A program made the position numbers and the translations under genes. Positions 28,758-37,312 of a stretch of 64,000 nucleotides of DNA are shown one piece after another (the first letter of the stretch is position 1; every line of letters begins with the position of its first letter). The DNA comes from Granulosicoccus sp964390335 (GTDB taxonomy: Bacteria; Pseudomonadota; Gammaproteobacteria; Granulosicoccales; Granulosicoccaceae). The notes beneath the pieces are model-generated. The model was not told the DNA's origin. It saw nothing but the letters and a program-made list of their open reading frames with translations, and searched no databases. The stretch covers positions 1-64,000 of the forward strand of contig CAYMHU010000001.1 of assembly GCA_964390335.1 (NCBI GenBank), read 5' to 3'.

Positions 28758-30433
28758 ATGGAACTGGTATTCCTCGCACTGCTGCTTATTTTATTGGCTG
28801 CCGCTTTAGGCTCTGGTTATCCTGTCGCGTTTGCACTGCCGGGCGCGGCAATCGTAACGATCAGTCTTGCCGCTATCACGGGCTACTTGTTTGGTGGTGG
28901 TGTTGACGCGTACTTTTCACATGGCGGACCAAGTCAGTGGCTCAGTGCAGGTGTCACCAATTTACGTGGCATCTATTGGGAAGTAGAACGCGATACGCTC
29001 ATAGCAATCCCACTGTTCATTTTCATGGGCATTATGCTTCAGCGTTCAAAAATCGCTGAAGATTTACTCGTTACTATGTCGCAGCTGTTTGGACCTGTTC
29101 CGGGTGGATTGGGCATCTCGGTTGTATTTGTTGGTGCCTTACTGGCTGCAACCACAGGCATTGTTGGTGCAACGGTTGTCGCAATGGGCTTAATATCCCT
29201 ACCCGTGATGTTGCGCAACGGCTATTCGCAATCACTGGCAACCGGCACCATCGCTGCATCCGGTACGCTGGGGCAAATTATTCCACCGTCCATCGTGTTG
29301 ATTATTCTGGCGGATCAATTGGCTAGCGCAACCGACCAAGCCGGTACCATCCGAAAAAACCTGCACAAAGAAACAACCGGTGAACTCACCATGCCATCTG
29401 AGTTTGCGGTTACATCCACCAGTGCTGGCGAAATGTTTCTAGGAGCATTGGTTCCTGGATTGGTATTAGTAGCGCTCTATATGCTGTACATACTTTTTTA
29501 TGCCCTACTGCGACCTGGCAAAGCACCGGCAGTTCGAATTGCAGGCGCATACGACGCGAAGTTTGCACTAAAAGTATTTGGCACGTTGGTTCCACCGCTT
29601 GCACTCATTTTCCTGGTATTAGGTTCGATTATCACGGGCATTGCTACCGTTAATCAGGCAGGAGCAATTGGCGCGGCTGGCGCGCTGCTAATGGCAAGTT
29701 ACCGACTTAAAGACGGTAAACGCAAATACGGTCCAGCCATGCTTGCACTAATTTCGCTGGTGGGTATTGGTGTATCCATTTACTTTTTTGACAACAACAT
29801 CAAGAACATCAAAACCGATCACGATCTCTTGGGTATTCAATTGTCGATTGTGGTCGTTATTGGACTGGTACTGGCACTCATTTGGAGCGGTTGGCGAGTA
29901 CATCGGGCTGATAACGCATTGCATGAAGTCATGATTGAAACAGCCAAAGCGACGTCGCTGGTTTTCATCATATTACTCGGTGCGGCAATGCTGACTGCTG
30001 CATTCAGAGCCTTCGGCGGCGAAGAGCTGGTCCGTGATTACTTAAATTCATTGCCTGGTGGCTTCTGGACTAAGTTCGTTATTGTCATGGCCGTTATCTT
30101 CATACTCGGCTTCTTCTTGGACTTTATCGAAATAGCAGTGGTTGTTGTGCCAATCGTTGCACCCATACTACTGGCCGACCCATCAGCAAACGTGACTGCC
30201 GTATGGCTGGGCGTAATGATCGGCCTGAACATTCAAACGTCGTTCTTAACCCCACCATTCGGATTTGCGCTGTTCTATTTACGCGGTGTCGCACCTGCGG
30301 TGGTTAAAACTTTAAATATGTACAAGGGCGTTATTGCGTTTATCGTCTTGCAATTAATCGCACTGGGCATCGTTGGTTACTACCCACCACTAGTCAACTA
30401 TTTACCGAACCGAGTGTCGTTGTTATCAGAAAC
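28758..30433 (+). CDS. dctM: TRAP transporter large permease (DctM type), membrane part, 3' end in gap
   Basis: The visible 558 residues have many transmembrane helices and DctM signatures: IPLFIFMGIMLQRS, VGATVVAMGLISLPVML, GTLGQIIPPSIVLIILADQL and, in the second half, LGFFLDFIEIAVVVVPIV and LNIQTSFLTPPFGFALFYL. There is an insertion of about 150 residues in the middle compared with 430-aa DctM proteins. The frame runs into the gap at 30434 directly after the last helix. The following coding stretch from 30534 is very probably the C-terminal extension of the same gene. Confidence 0.92.
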
Positions 30434-30533
30434 NNNNNNNNNNNNNNNNNNNNNNNNNNNNNNNNNNNNNNNNNNNNNNNNNNNNNNNNNNNNNNNNNNN
30501 NNNNNNNNNNNNNNNNNNNNNNNNNNNNNNNNN
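30434..30533. other. Assembly gap (100 N)
   Basis: Placeholder gap inside what is probably a single TRAP large permease gene. With exactly 100 N the two flanks are out of frame, which reflects the unknown gap length rather than a frameshift. Confidence 0.99.
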
Positions 30534-31231
30534 TGCAAATTCGTGACATCGATCCAATCATTGATCAGCTTGAAACCACTCGCGACAGACTCAGTGGTGA
30601 TCAAATCGAATCACGCCGCGATGCATTGAACTTACGCATCGAAAATTTAAAGCGCGATCAAGAAACGTTGCGCGCAACCATTCCCGACACTTGGGAAGAG
30701 GCCAATGAAAAACACGTGGCACTGCAAAGCGCTGAAACGAAAGCACGCAGAGACTATCGACGCGCAGCCGATGAAGGTTACTCCGGGGCTGTTGAACTGT
30801 CCGCTGTATTGGCGTCTACTGAACAATTGCGGGAACTTGGCCCTACCCTACCGGCAATGAAACAGCGCATAGAATCGGAAGATCCAAAACAATTACTCGA
30901 TCCGATCAAAGCCCTGTCCAGTGAGTTTGGCGCTGTGGATGGCGCATCGAAGATTAAGTCTGCGGTATCGAAAGCGCGATCTATTCTGCGCAAGAAAAAT
31001 CCGGACACAGAAGCAGCGCTCGAATCCATCGACAAGGCTATAGCCTTATTTGATGAGGAGATAGCCTGGCGCGATCAAGCGATGAAAACCATCGCAGCAC
31101 CACTAGCCGAATACGAAGAGCAAATGCGTGGCAGCATCGGTATCCGACAACAGGCAAAAATGACACGTGAACAAGCGCTGTCAGTTGCTGCGTGTAATGC
31201 AGAGCACAAAGATATCTCACTGAATTTCTAA
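30534..31231 (+). CDS. C-terminal coiled-coil extension of the TRAP large permease (5' end in gap)
   Basis: An open frame comes straight out of the gap (first full codon at 30536) and runs to 31231, giving about 231 residues rich in charged residues and predicted coiled coil. The segment IPDTWEEANEKHVALQSAET and the following ARRDYRRAADEGY resemble the conserved cytoplasmic tail of very long (800 aa or more) TRAP large permeases. The TTG at 30626 is therefore probably internal Leu, not a start. The alternative, a separate coiled-coil protein, is less likely given the placement. Confidence 0.75.
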
Positions 31232-31247
31232 ACCGGAAACGACGGCT

Positions 31248-32363
31248 ATGGTTAAACCAACTTCCCATGCCGACAACATCACGATGTCAGGTGGTGGGCT
31301 GTACTCTTTAGCCACGATTGGTGCAAAGGATGTTATCGATATCGCCACGCCTCGCGTGCTCGATGCGATTGACAATCTACCCGCATCCAATTCAGATGCC
31401 GCAAGCGCATGCTGGCATTTTAGTGATATGGGCTGTGCAGACGGCGGTACGTCACTAGAACTGTGGCGGCAAGTGGTGCACCACATACGCAAGCAATCAG
31501 ATGCCGATATTCAAATTGTGTATGCCGACCAAGCCCGCAATGATTTCAATGCGCTCGTGCAAATTTTGCATGGTCTAACTCAGTTCGAATCGTATCTGCA
31601 TGAGTCACCCAATGTGCACGCTTTAGAATCGGGCTCATCGTTTTATTTACCCATCCTACCAGCCAACAGTCTAGATTTAGGCTTCTCAGCAACAGCAATG
31701 CACTGGTTAAGTCAAAAGCCATGCGATATCAAAAACCATGTACACATGGTTGGTGCAAGCGGTAACGACAAACAACAATTTCATGTACAAGCAGCCAATG
31801 ATTGGCAAACCATTTTATTAGCCAGAGCACGAGAACTTAAACCGGGTGGCAAACTGGTGCTGGTGAATTTCTGCATTGACGAGCAAGGCCGATATCTTGG
31901 CAATACCGGTGGCGTAAATATGTTTAATAACTTTAATCAGAACTGGCAACAGTTTGTAGACGACGGCGTTATCGATGGCAATGAATACGAAGCCATGACC
32001 CTACCTCAGTACTACAACACAGTAGATGAATTTACTAAGCCATTGCTCGATGAACAATCCCCAGTACATCAAGCCGGCTTACGATTAGTGGATATAGAAA
32101 CCAGGGTTGTACCCTGCCCGTTTGCAGAAGACTTTAAAAAACACGGTGATGCGCAGAAATTTGCAACAGAATACATCCCAACCATTCGTTCTTGGAATGA
32201 AAGTACGTTTTTAGGGGGCTTATCTGATAAGCGCGATATAAACGAGCGCAATGAGATTATTGAAAACTACTACAACGCTTACCAGCAGCAAGTGGCGGAA
32301 TCACCTGATGGGCATGGCATGGGTTATGTGCATGCTTATATGACTATTGAAAAAATGCGTTGA
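31248..32363 (+). CDS. SABATH-family SAM-dependent carboxyl methyltransferase
   Basis: The 371-aa protein carries the features of the SABATH family known mostly from plants: SAM-binding SDMGCADGGTSLELW (59-73), the NDFN motif in YADQARNDFNALV (92-104), SFYLPILPANSLDLGFSATA and then MHWLSQKP (151-158), and LKPGGKLVLVNFC. These enzymes methylate carboxyl groups of small acids (salicylate, benzoate, indole acetate, farnesoate). It starts 16 bp after the TRAP permease frame, so its substrate may be an acid imported by that transporter; this is inference. No signal peptide. Confidence 0.85.
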   Translation: MVKPTSHADNITMSGGGLYSLATIGAKDVIDIATPRVLDAIDNLPASNSDAASACWHFSDMGCADGGTSLELWRQVVHHIRKQSDADIQIVYADQARNDFNALVQILHGLTQFESYLHESPNVHALESGSSFYLPILPANSLDLGFSATAMHWLSQKPCDIKNHVHMVGASGNDKQQFHVQAANDWQTILLARARELKPGGKLVLVNFCIDEQGRYLGNTGGVNMFNNFNQNWQQFVDDGVIDGNEYEAMTLPQYYNTVDEFTKPLLDEQSPVHQAGLRLVDIETRVVPCPFAEDFKKHGDAQKFATEYIPTIRSWNESTFLGGLSDKRDINERNEIIENYYNAYQQQVAESPDGHGMGYVHAYMTIEKMR

Positions 32364-32440
32364 GTTTTACTATCTGATAGCGTTAATAAGCGACGAGCAC
32401 CTAATCGTAGCAGCGTAGCACGGCAGAAGAAGTCATATCA

Positions 32441-33061
32441 TCATAGCTTTTTTGCCAGATGAATGCTCGGCACCCCGGGCCCCTCAGCATCGGGGATTAC
32501 CCCAACAACAGTGAAACCTACACGTTGCCAAAATTGGTAGGCATGACCGCGAACAGTATCCCGTACAGCAATATTCCGTATTGCCCTCAACGGGTCTGCA
32601 TATAGATCGAAATCTCTGAGGTTAGTAGAGTTTGTTGCATCGCTGGTGGAAAGAAAAACCGAAGTACCACCATGAGAGCGAATTTTTCTTTCAATATCCA
32701 GTACCAGAATCTTGCCGTATCCCTGACCCGATACAGCTGGTTCAACCAGTAATGGATGGATCTCCCAGCTCAATTGCCCGCGTTGCCGAGCAGCAATCCA
32801 CCCTTTGGGCCTACCATGCGCTAAGGCAACGCTCGTTAAGACACCATCTTCAGATGTTCGCCGTATTTCCCGCAATGCGGCGTCAACGCTCTGGAGCCAA
32901 CTGGGTGAATGTTGTTGAGCAGCTTTGTGCGACAGAGCAGCGAGATTTGCCAATAACTTTCGATTAGCATGGTTAATTTTAGACAAAGTGACTTGCTGTT
33001 GCATTGACGTATTGTACGTCACGATTGGACAGGTATCTGCTAAACAACCTCCGCATAGCAT
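32441..33061 (-). CDS. GNAT-family N-acetyltransferase
   Basis: The 206-aa frame has the GNAT acetyl-CoA-binding region: SWEIHPLLVEPAVSGQGYGK (the V-x-x-x-x-x-GxGxG/A motif A) followed by LVLDIERKIRSHG and, at the C-terminus, YQFWQRVGFTVVGVIPDAEG. The substrate is unknown. The start is uncertain: ATG 33061 gives a short Cys-containing N-terminus (LCGGCLADTC), while ATG 33004 (residue 20) gives a more ordinary start; neither has a clear ribosome-binding site. The minisatellite lies immediately upstream of this gene. Confidence 0.8.
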   Translation of the reverse strand: MLCGGCLADTCPIVTYNTSMQQQVTLSKINHANRKLLANLAALSHKAAQQHSPSWLQSVDAALREIRRTSEDGVLTSVALAHGRPKGWIAARQRGQLSWEIHPLLVEPAVSGQGYGKILVLDIERKIRSHGGTSVFLSTSDATNSTNLRDFDLYADPLRAIRNIAVRDTVRGHAYQFWQRVGFTVVGVIPDAEGPGVPSIHLAKKL

Positions 33062-33097
33062 GCTCGCATGAAAAAAAGCAATCAGAAACGTCGAAAA

Positions 33098-33326
33098 CGA
33101 TCTACACGTAGCGATCTACACGTAGCGATCTACACGTAGCGATCTACACGTGGCGACTCTACACGTGGCGACTCTACACGTGGCGACTCTACACGTNNNN
33201 NNNNNNNNNNNNNNNNNNNNNNNNNNNNNNNNNNNNNNNNNNNNNNNNNNNNNNNNNNNNNNNNNNNNNNNNNNNNNNNNNNNNNNNNNNNNNNNNGCGA
33301 CTCTACACGTAGCGACTCTACACGGA
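33098..33326. repeat. Minisatellite with 14-bp and 15-bp units, interrupted by gap
   Basis: Four 14-bp units CGATCTACACGTAG (the last ending GTGG) run from 33098 to 33153, followed by 15-bp units CGACTCTACACGTGG from 33154 to the gap at 33197. After the gap two more units continue to about 33326. The array is in the intergenic space between tdk and the acetyltransferase gene. The units share the core CTACACGT. The true copy number is hidden by the gap. Confidence 0.95.
33197..33296. other. Assembly gap (100 N) inside the minisatellite
   Basis: Placeholder gap; the assembly almost certainly broke because of the tandem repeat on both sides. Confidence 0.99.
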
Positions 33327-33358
33327 TAGACCCAATTCACCATTACACACATTGGCAA

Positions 33359-33943
33359 TTAACCAGCGCGTTCAATCAACTCCCGATGATGGCGGCGACA
33401 TTTAGATTCATATCGCTCATTGCCGCCAATCTCTACCTGCTCGCCTGCAGAAATGGCATTACCTTGCGCATCTAATCGTACCGTCATTGTTGCTTTACGA
33501 CCGCAACTGCAAACAGTTTTTAATTCGAATAACTTATCGGCAATAGCCAGCAACCGCGACGAACCTGAAAATAGCTCGCCTTGGAAATCGGTGCGAATGC
33601 CAAAACACAATACGGGTAAATCGAGCTTATCAACAAGCTCAGCCAGTTGATCAACCTGTTCGCGACTCAGAAATTGCGCTTCATCTACCAGAACACACGA
33701 CAGCTTCTGATCATTCAGTTTCGCACTCACGAGTTCAATAAAATCAGTGTGTTTTTCGAATACTGTGGCATCGGCCGACAAGCCTATGCGTGACTTTATA
33801 ACACCCGTACCAAAGCGATCATCAATAGCTGCTGTAAATAGCATGACTTCCATGCCCTGCTCTCGGTAGTTATGGGCAGACTGCAGAAGTGATGTGGATT
33901 TACCGGCATTCATGGCCGAGTAGTAGAAGTACAGTTGAGCCAC
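33359..33943 (-). CDS. tdk: Thymidine kinase
   Basis: Type II thymidine kinase (194 aa) for thymidine salvage. Walker A is AMNAGKSTSLLQSAHNY near residue 10, the Walker B-like segment is VLVDEAQFLSREQV, and the zinc-binding cysteines begin with CSCGRKA. The lasso region YESKCRRHH closes the protein. Length and motifs match E. coli Tdk. It stands alone, with a 35-bp gap to the nucleotidyltransferase gene upstream on the same strand. Confidence 0.96.
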   Translation of the reverse strand: MAQLYFYYSAMNAGKSTSLLQSAHNYREQGMEVMLFTAAIDDRFGTGVIKSRIGLSADATVFEKHTDFIELVSAKLNDQKLSCVLVDEAQFLSREQVDQLAELVDKLDLPVLCFGIRTDFQGELFSGSSRLLAIADKLFELKTVCSCGRKATMTVRLDAQGNAISAGEQVEIGGNERYESKCRRHHRELIERAG

Positions 33944-33978
33944 AGGTGTCTCGCGAATTTAGTGAAACCTGTAGCGTA

Positions 33979-34701
33979 TCATGTGCTGCTCGCGAGATCA
34001 GGCGTCCACTCTGAGGGTGCGGCTTGCTCTAAACCACATGCCGGACCATGTGCTGCTATATGTGCATTAACCGCACTTTGCACTTCTTTCTCGCCGCGCG
34101 CTGATGGCGCCACTTGCTCGATATACGTTTTTATATTGGCTGGCAAAATAAAAATCAGGTTCGCGCTCATTCTACTGGGCGCTGCACCTGCAGCGGGCTT
34201 TTCGACAACCGCATCGATTAATCCATTGCTGTCGAAACTCACACTGCTGCGCAAAGCAAGTTCCGCTTCAGGAATCGATTTTAAGCTAATGCCAATAGCA
34301 CAATCATGTTTGGCAAAGTGCTGAATTTGATTCGTGTAGAAGTCTTCGCCTAGCAGGTAATCGCTAGCGGTTAATATAAATGACTCATCAAACCATTCCG
34401 GCTTTGCTTTAATGGCAGCCATCGCGGCGTCTGCCGTACCAGCAAGCTTGTGCTGCTTGGCACACATAATATGCTGCGAGTCAAAATAAGCCTGCGATGC
34501 CGCGTAAGCTTCTATTTGCTCACTTAAATAGTGGGTTACTAAACACACGTTCAGCACGCCCGCGTTCTTTAGCGATTTCAATATAAAATCGAGCGTTGGC
34601 ACGCCTGATACTTTCAGCAGCGGCTTGGGGGTTTCGTCGGTATAAGGTTGCAAGCGCTTACCGCGACCGGCGCACAACACAATAGCTGATTTAATGATCA
34701 T
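33979..34701 (-). CDS. Sugar-1-phosphate nucleotidyltransferase (NTP_transferase family)
   Basis: The 240-aa protein has the nucleotidyltransferase signature IVLCAGRGKRLQPYTDETPK with PLLKVSGVP after it, and an ASDYLLGEDF segment in place of the usual LxGD metal motif. It is of minimal length, as in MurU/GCD1-like uridylyltransferases, without the hexapeptide repeat domain of GlmU. Its start overlaps the stop of the GHMP sugar kinase by 4 bp (ATGA), so the pair probably turns a free sugar into a sugar-1-phosphate and then a nucleotide sugar. The sugar is not known. Confidence 0.85.
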   Translation of the reverse strand: MIIKSAIVLCAGRGKRLQPYTDETPKPLLKVSGVPTLDFILKSLKNAGVLNVCLVTHYLSEQIEAYAASQAYFDSQHIMCAKQHKLAGTADAAMAAIKAKPEWFDESFILTASDYLLGEDFYTNQIQHFAKHDCAIGISLKSIPEAELALRSSVSFDSNGLIDAVVEKPAAGAAPSRMSANLIFILPANIKTYIEQVAPSARGEKEVQSAVNAHIAAHGPACGLEQAAPSEWTPDLASST

Positions 34702-35900
34702 TGACTAAGGATACGAACGTTGTCTTCTGCTGAGGCTATAAATGATCGGGCAATACCTGTTTTTTCTGGATAGCGTTGCAGAAAACGTTCAAGCACTTCG
34801 TTGCCAACTTGCTCCGCATGTTGTCGACTAACCAACATATTAAAACAACCGCCATAACCACCGCCACTGAACCGAGCGCCGTACACACCTTGCACATCGC
34901 GTGCGATGTCGCGCAGTGCAATCATGGGTTCACTGCCACATTCGTATTGTTCGATACTACTATCGCACGATTCATTCATGAGCTGCCCAAACTGCTGCCA
35001 GTCACCGGCTTGCCACGCGTCACACCCTGCGGCAACCCGAGCCATTTCGCTGTACACATGCTTGGCTCGATTGCCTAGGTGTTGCGGCAGTTGCGCTATG
35101 TGCTCAGAGCTTCGCTTGGACTCAGGCACTTGACCCAGATGTTGCGCCCCCTCGTGTAAATGCGCAGCCGCTTCGCAACATTCGCTTACTCGATCGTTAA
35201 AACCGGATGAAACTAGTTCGCGTGAAAAACCGGAATAACATAAAACCCAGCACACGTCGTCAATATTATGAGGATCGTTAATGTACGTAACCGAGGTGTC
35301 ACTCATATGTAATAGCGACAATGCCGATCGCTTGCCAAACGCCACCGACATTTGATCCTGAATCCCGTTATTTAACCCCATGTGTTCATTCTCTACTTGC
35401 CGACATAACTCAACCAGTTGCACTGGAGTTAGGGCTGTGTTGTTAGTTGCAGAGAAGGCACTTAAATAAGCAAGTATGACCGACGCGGAAGAACTTAGCC
35501 CAGCACCAACCAGCGTACCAAGCAACACTCCTTGTAAACCGTTTGATTGATTCGACAACGTTTTAAAACAATACGCACTGGCCATGGCGTATCGCACCCA
35601 GTTCTCGGATGACTCAGTGCTGCCCATATCAAAACGACACTGCTGAACTTCGCCGGTACCAATATCGCTGAACAATTCAACGCTGTGATCGTCGGCTGGA
35701 TAAAAGGCCAATACCGTATATTGATTAATAGTGCGCGCCATGACTGAACCGTTCTGGTGATCAATATGCGCACCCAGTGGATTAAACCGATAGGGCGATA
35801 CAACCACTTGTGGTTCATCTGATCGATTGAAAAGTTGTTTTACGGATAGAGTGCTTTGTGCGACCAAATCGCGTATAGATTTTTCTTGAGAGTTAGTCAT
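34698..35900 (-). CDS. GHMP sugar kinase, galacturonokinase/galactokinase-like
   Basis: The 400-aa protein has the three GHMP motifs: PYRFNPLGAHIDHQNG (36-51), GAGLSSSAS (132-140) and GARFSGGGYGGC near the end, plus the catalytic region HMGLNNGIQDQM. True galactokinases have GRVNLIGEHTDYN at the first site; the form PLGAHIDHQ and the GLNNGIQDQ segment resemble plant galacturonokinase instead. It should phosphorylate the C1 of a hexose or uronic acid. ATG 35900 is chosen over 35939 because the extra 13 residues look non-coding. It is translationally coupled to the nucleotidyltransferase. Confidence 0.83.
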   Translation of the reverse strand: MTNSQEKSIRDLVAQSTLSVKQLFNRSDEPQVVVSPYRFNPLGAHIDHQNGSVMARTINQYTVLAFYPADDHSVELFSDIGTGEVQQCRFDMGSTESSENWVRYAMASAYCFKTLSNQSNGLQGVLLGTLVGAGLSSSASVILAYLSAFSATNNTALTPVQLVELCRQVENEHMGLNNGIQDQMSVAFGKRSALSLLHMSDTSVTYINDPHNIDDVCWVLCYSGFSRELVSSGFNDRVSECCEAAAHLHEGAQHLGQVPESKRSSEHIAQLPQHLGNRAKHVYSEMARVAAGCDAWQAGDWQQFGQLMNESCDSSIEQYECGSEPMIALRDIARDVQGVYGARFSGGGYGGCFNMLVSRQHAEQVGNEVLERFLQRYPEKTGIARSFIASAEDNVRILSQ

Positions 35901-35999
35901 AAACCCAGAGTTGTAATGCGGACATCGTGAGTAGCACAAACCGAATATTATACTTTAAAAAACTAATTGTTAAGCGCATTTAAAAATGCCAAAACGAAA

Positions 36000-36033
36000 A
36001 ACGCCCCATACAGCGCTGGCCATACGGGGCGTT
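36000..36033 (-). terminator. Rho-independent terminator after pilU
   Basis: On the minus strand AACGCCCC and GGGGCGTT form an 8-bp stem followed by TTTTCGTTTT. It lies about 40 bp downstream of the pilU stop and so should end the pilTU transcript before the sugar kinase gene. Confidence 0.75.
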
Positions 36034-36074
36034 CTTATCGCCAGATTGTTTGCAATCCAGCAAATCCGCTTTAC

Positions 36075-37256
36075 TTAACCCACACGCTGGGAATGTGGAT
36101 CGTCGTCATCTTCCTCTTGCAACGACATAGAAGATGCAATCATATCGTCAACCGCACTACTGCCACCACCTTCACCACCTTCAAGCTTAATGCGCAGTCG
36201 TAAATCGTTCACCGAATCAGCATTGCGCATCGCTTCTTCAATGGTGATTGCATTTTCATTAAGCAGGTCGAACAGTGCGTGATCAAACGTTTGCATGCCC
36301 TGATCCTTACTCTTGGTCATCAACGCCTTAATTTCATGTACCTCACCCTTCAGAATAAGATCAGACATTAACGGCGTGTTCAATAACACTTCGATAGCCG
36401 CTCGACGCCCTTTGCCACTCGGCGTAGGAAGTAGTCGTTGTGAGATCAACGCTTTTACATTCAAAGACAGATCCAGCAGCAACTGCTTATGACGTGTTTC
36501 AGGGAAGAAGTTGATAATGCGATCTAAAGCCTGGTTCGTATTGTTTGCGTGCAACGTTGCCAAACACAGATGACCAGTCTCGGCAAATGCGATAGCATGC
36601 TCCATGGTTTTCTGATCTCGTATTTCACCAATCAGAATGACATCGGGTGCTTGTCGTAAAGTATTTTTTAACGCAATTTCAAAAGAGTCTGTATCGGTAC
36701 CCACTTCTCGTTGCGTGACGATACATCCTTTGTGGTGATGCACGAATTCAACCGGGTCTTCAATAGTAATGATGTGACCATTACTGTTTTCATTGCGATA
36801 ATCAATCATTGACGCAAGACTCGTTGATTTACCAGAACCGGTACCACCAACAAAGATAACCAAACCGCGTTTGGTCATGGCAATTTGGTTCATCACATCC
36901 GGTAAATGCAAGTCTTCAAACGATGGAATATCGTTAGGGATAATCCGGACAACCAAGCCTGCACTGCCACGCTGAACCAATGCGTTAACACGAAATCGCG
37001 ATATTTTAGGCAACGCTATCGCAAAGTTACATTCTTTCGACTCTTTAAATTCCTCTCGTTCAGCTTCAGTCATTAAGCTTTGCGCCAGAGCAAGCGTATG
37101 CTCAGCGGTAAGCTTTTTGTCCATCACCGGAGTGATTTTTCCATGAATTCGCATTGCAGGTGCGGCGCCTGCAATAATGAATAGATCTGAACCACCTTTC
37201 TTATAAAGACTGACCAGTAGTTCGTCCATAAATCGCTTTGCGACTTTAAGATCCAT
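36075..37256 (-). CDS. pilU: PilU: type IV pilus retraction ATPase
   Basis: The 393-aa PilT-like ATPase has Walker A FVGGTGSGKSTSLASM, the Asp box ITIEDPVEFVHHHKGC, Walker B APDVILIGEIRDQKTM and the His box HLCLATLHANNTNQ. The C-terminal acidic tail with EEDDDDP and its position downstream of pilT identify PilU, which assists PilT in retraction. It follows pilT by 56 bp. Confidence 0.95.
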   Translation of the reverse strand: MDLKVAKRFMDELLVSLYKKGGSDLFIIAGAAPAMRIHGKITPVMDKKLTAEHTLALAQSLMTEAEREEFKESKECNFAIALPKISRFRVNALVQRGSAGLVVRIIPNDIPSFEDLHLPDVMNQIAMTKRGLVIFVGGTGSGKSTSLASMIDYRNENSNGHIITIEDPVEFVHHHKGCIVTQREVGTDTDSFEIALKNTLRQAPDVILIGEIRDQKTMEHAIAFAETGHLCLATLHANNTNQALDRIINFFPETRHKQLLLDLSLNVKALISQRLLPTPSGKGRRAAIEVLLNTPLMSDLILKGEVHEIKALMTKSKDQGMQTFDHALFDLLNENAITIEEAMRNADSVNDLRLRIKLEGGEGGGSSAVDDMIASSMSLQEEDDDDPHSQRVG

Positions 37257-37312
37257 TATTTGTTCCCGTTATAGCGTTTCGGTTTACTGAGTTAAGTTGA
37301 CGCACCTATTAA

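Noticed and set aside
33098..33326. Possible CRISPR array
   Set aside because: Units of 14-15 bp follow each other with no unique spacers and no cas genes nearby; it is a tandem repeat.
33116..33358. Repetitive 80-aa frame made of TCRVA-like units
   Set aside because: It is the translation of the minisatellite and runs through 100 N; the 14/15-bp mix breaks the frame in reality.
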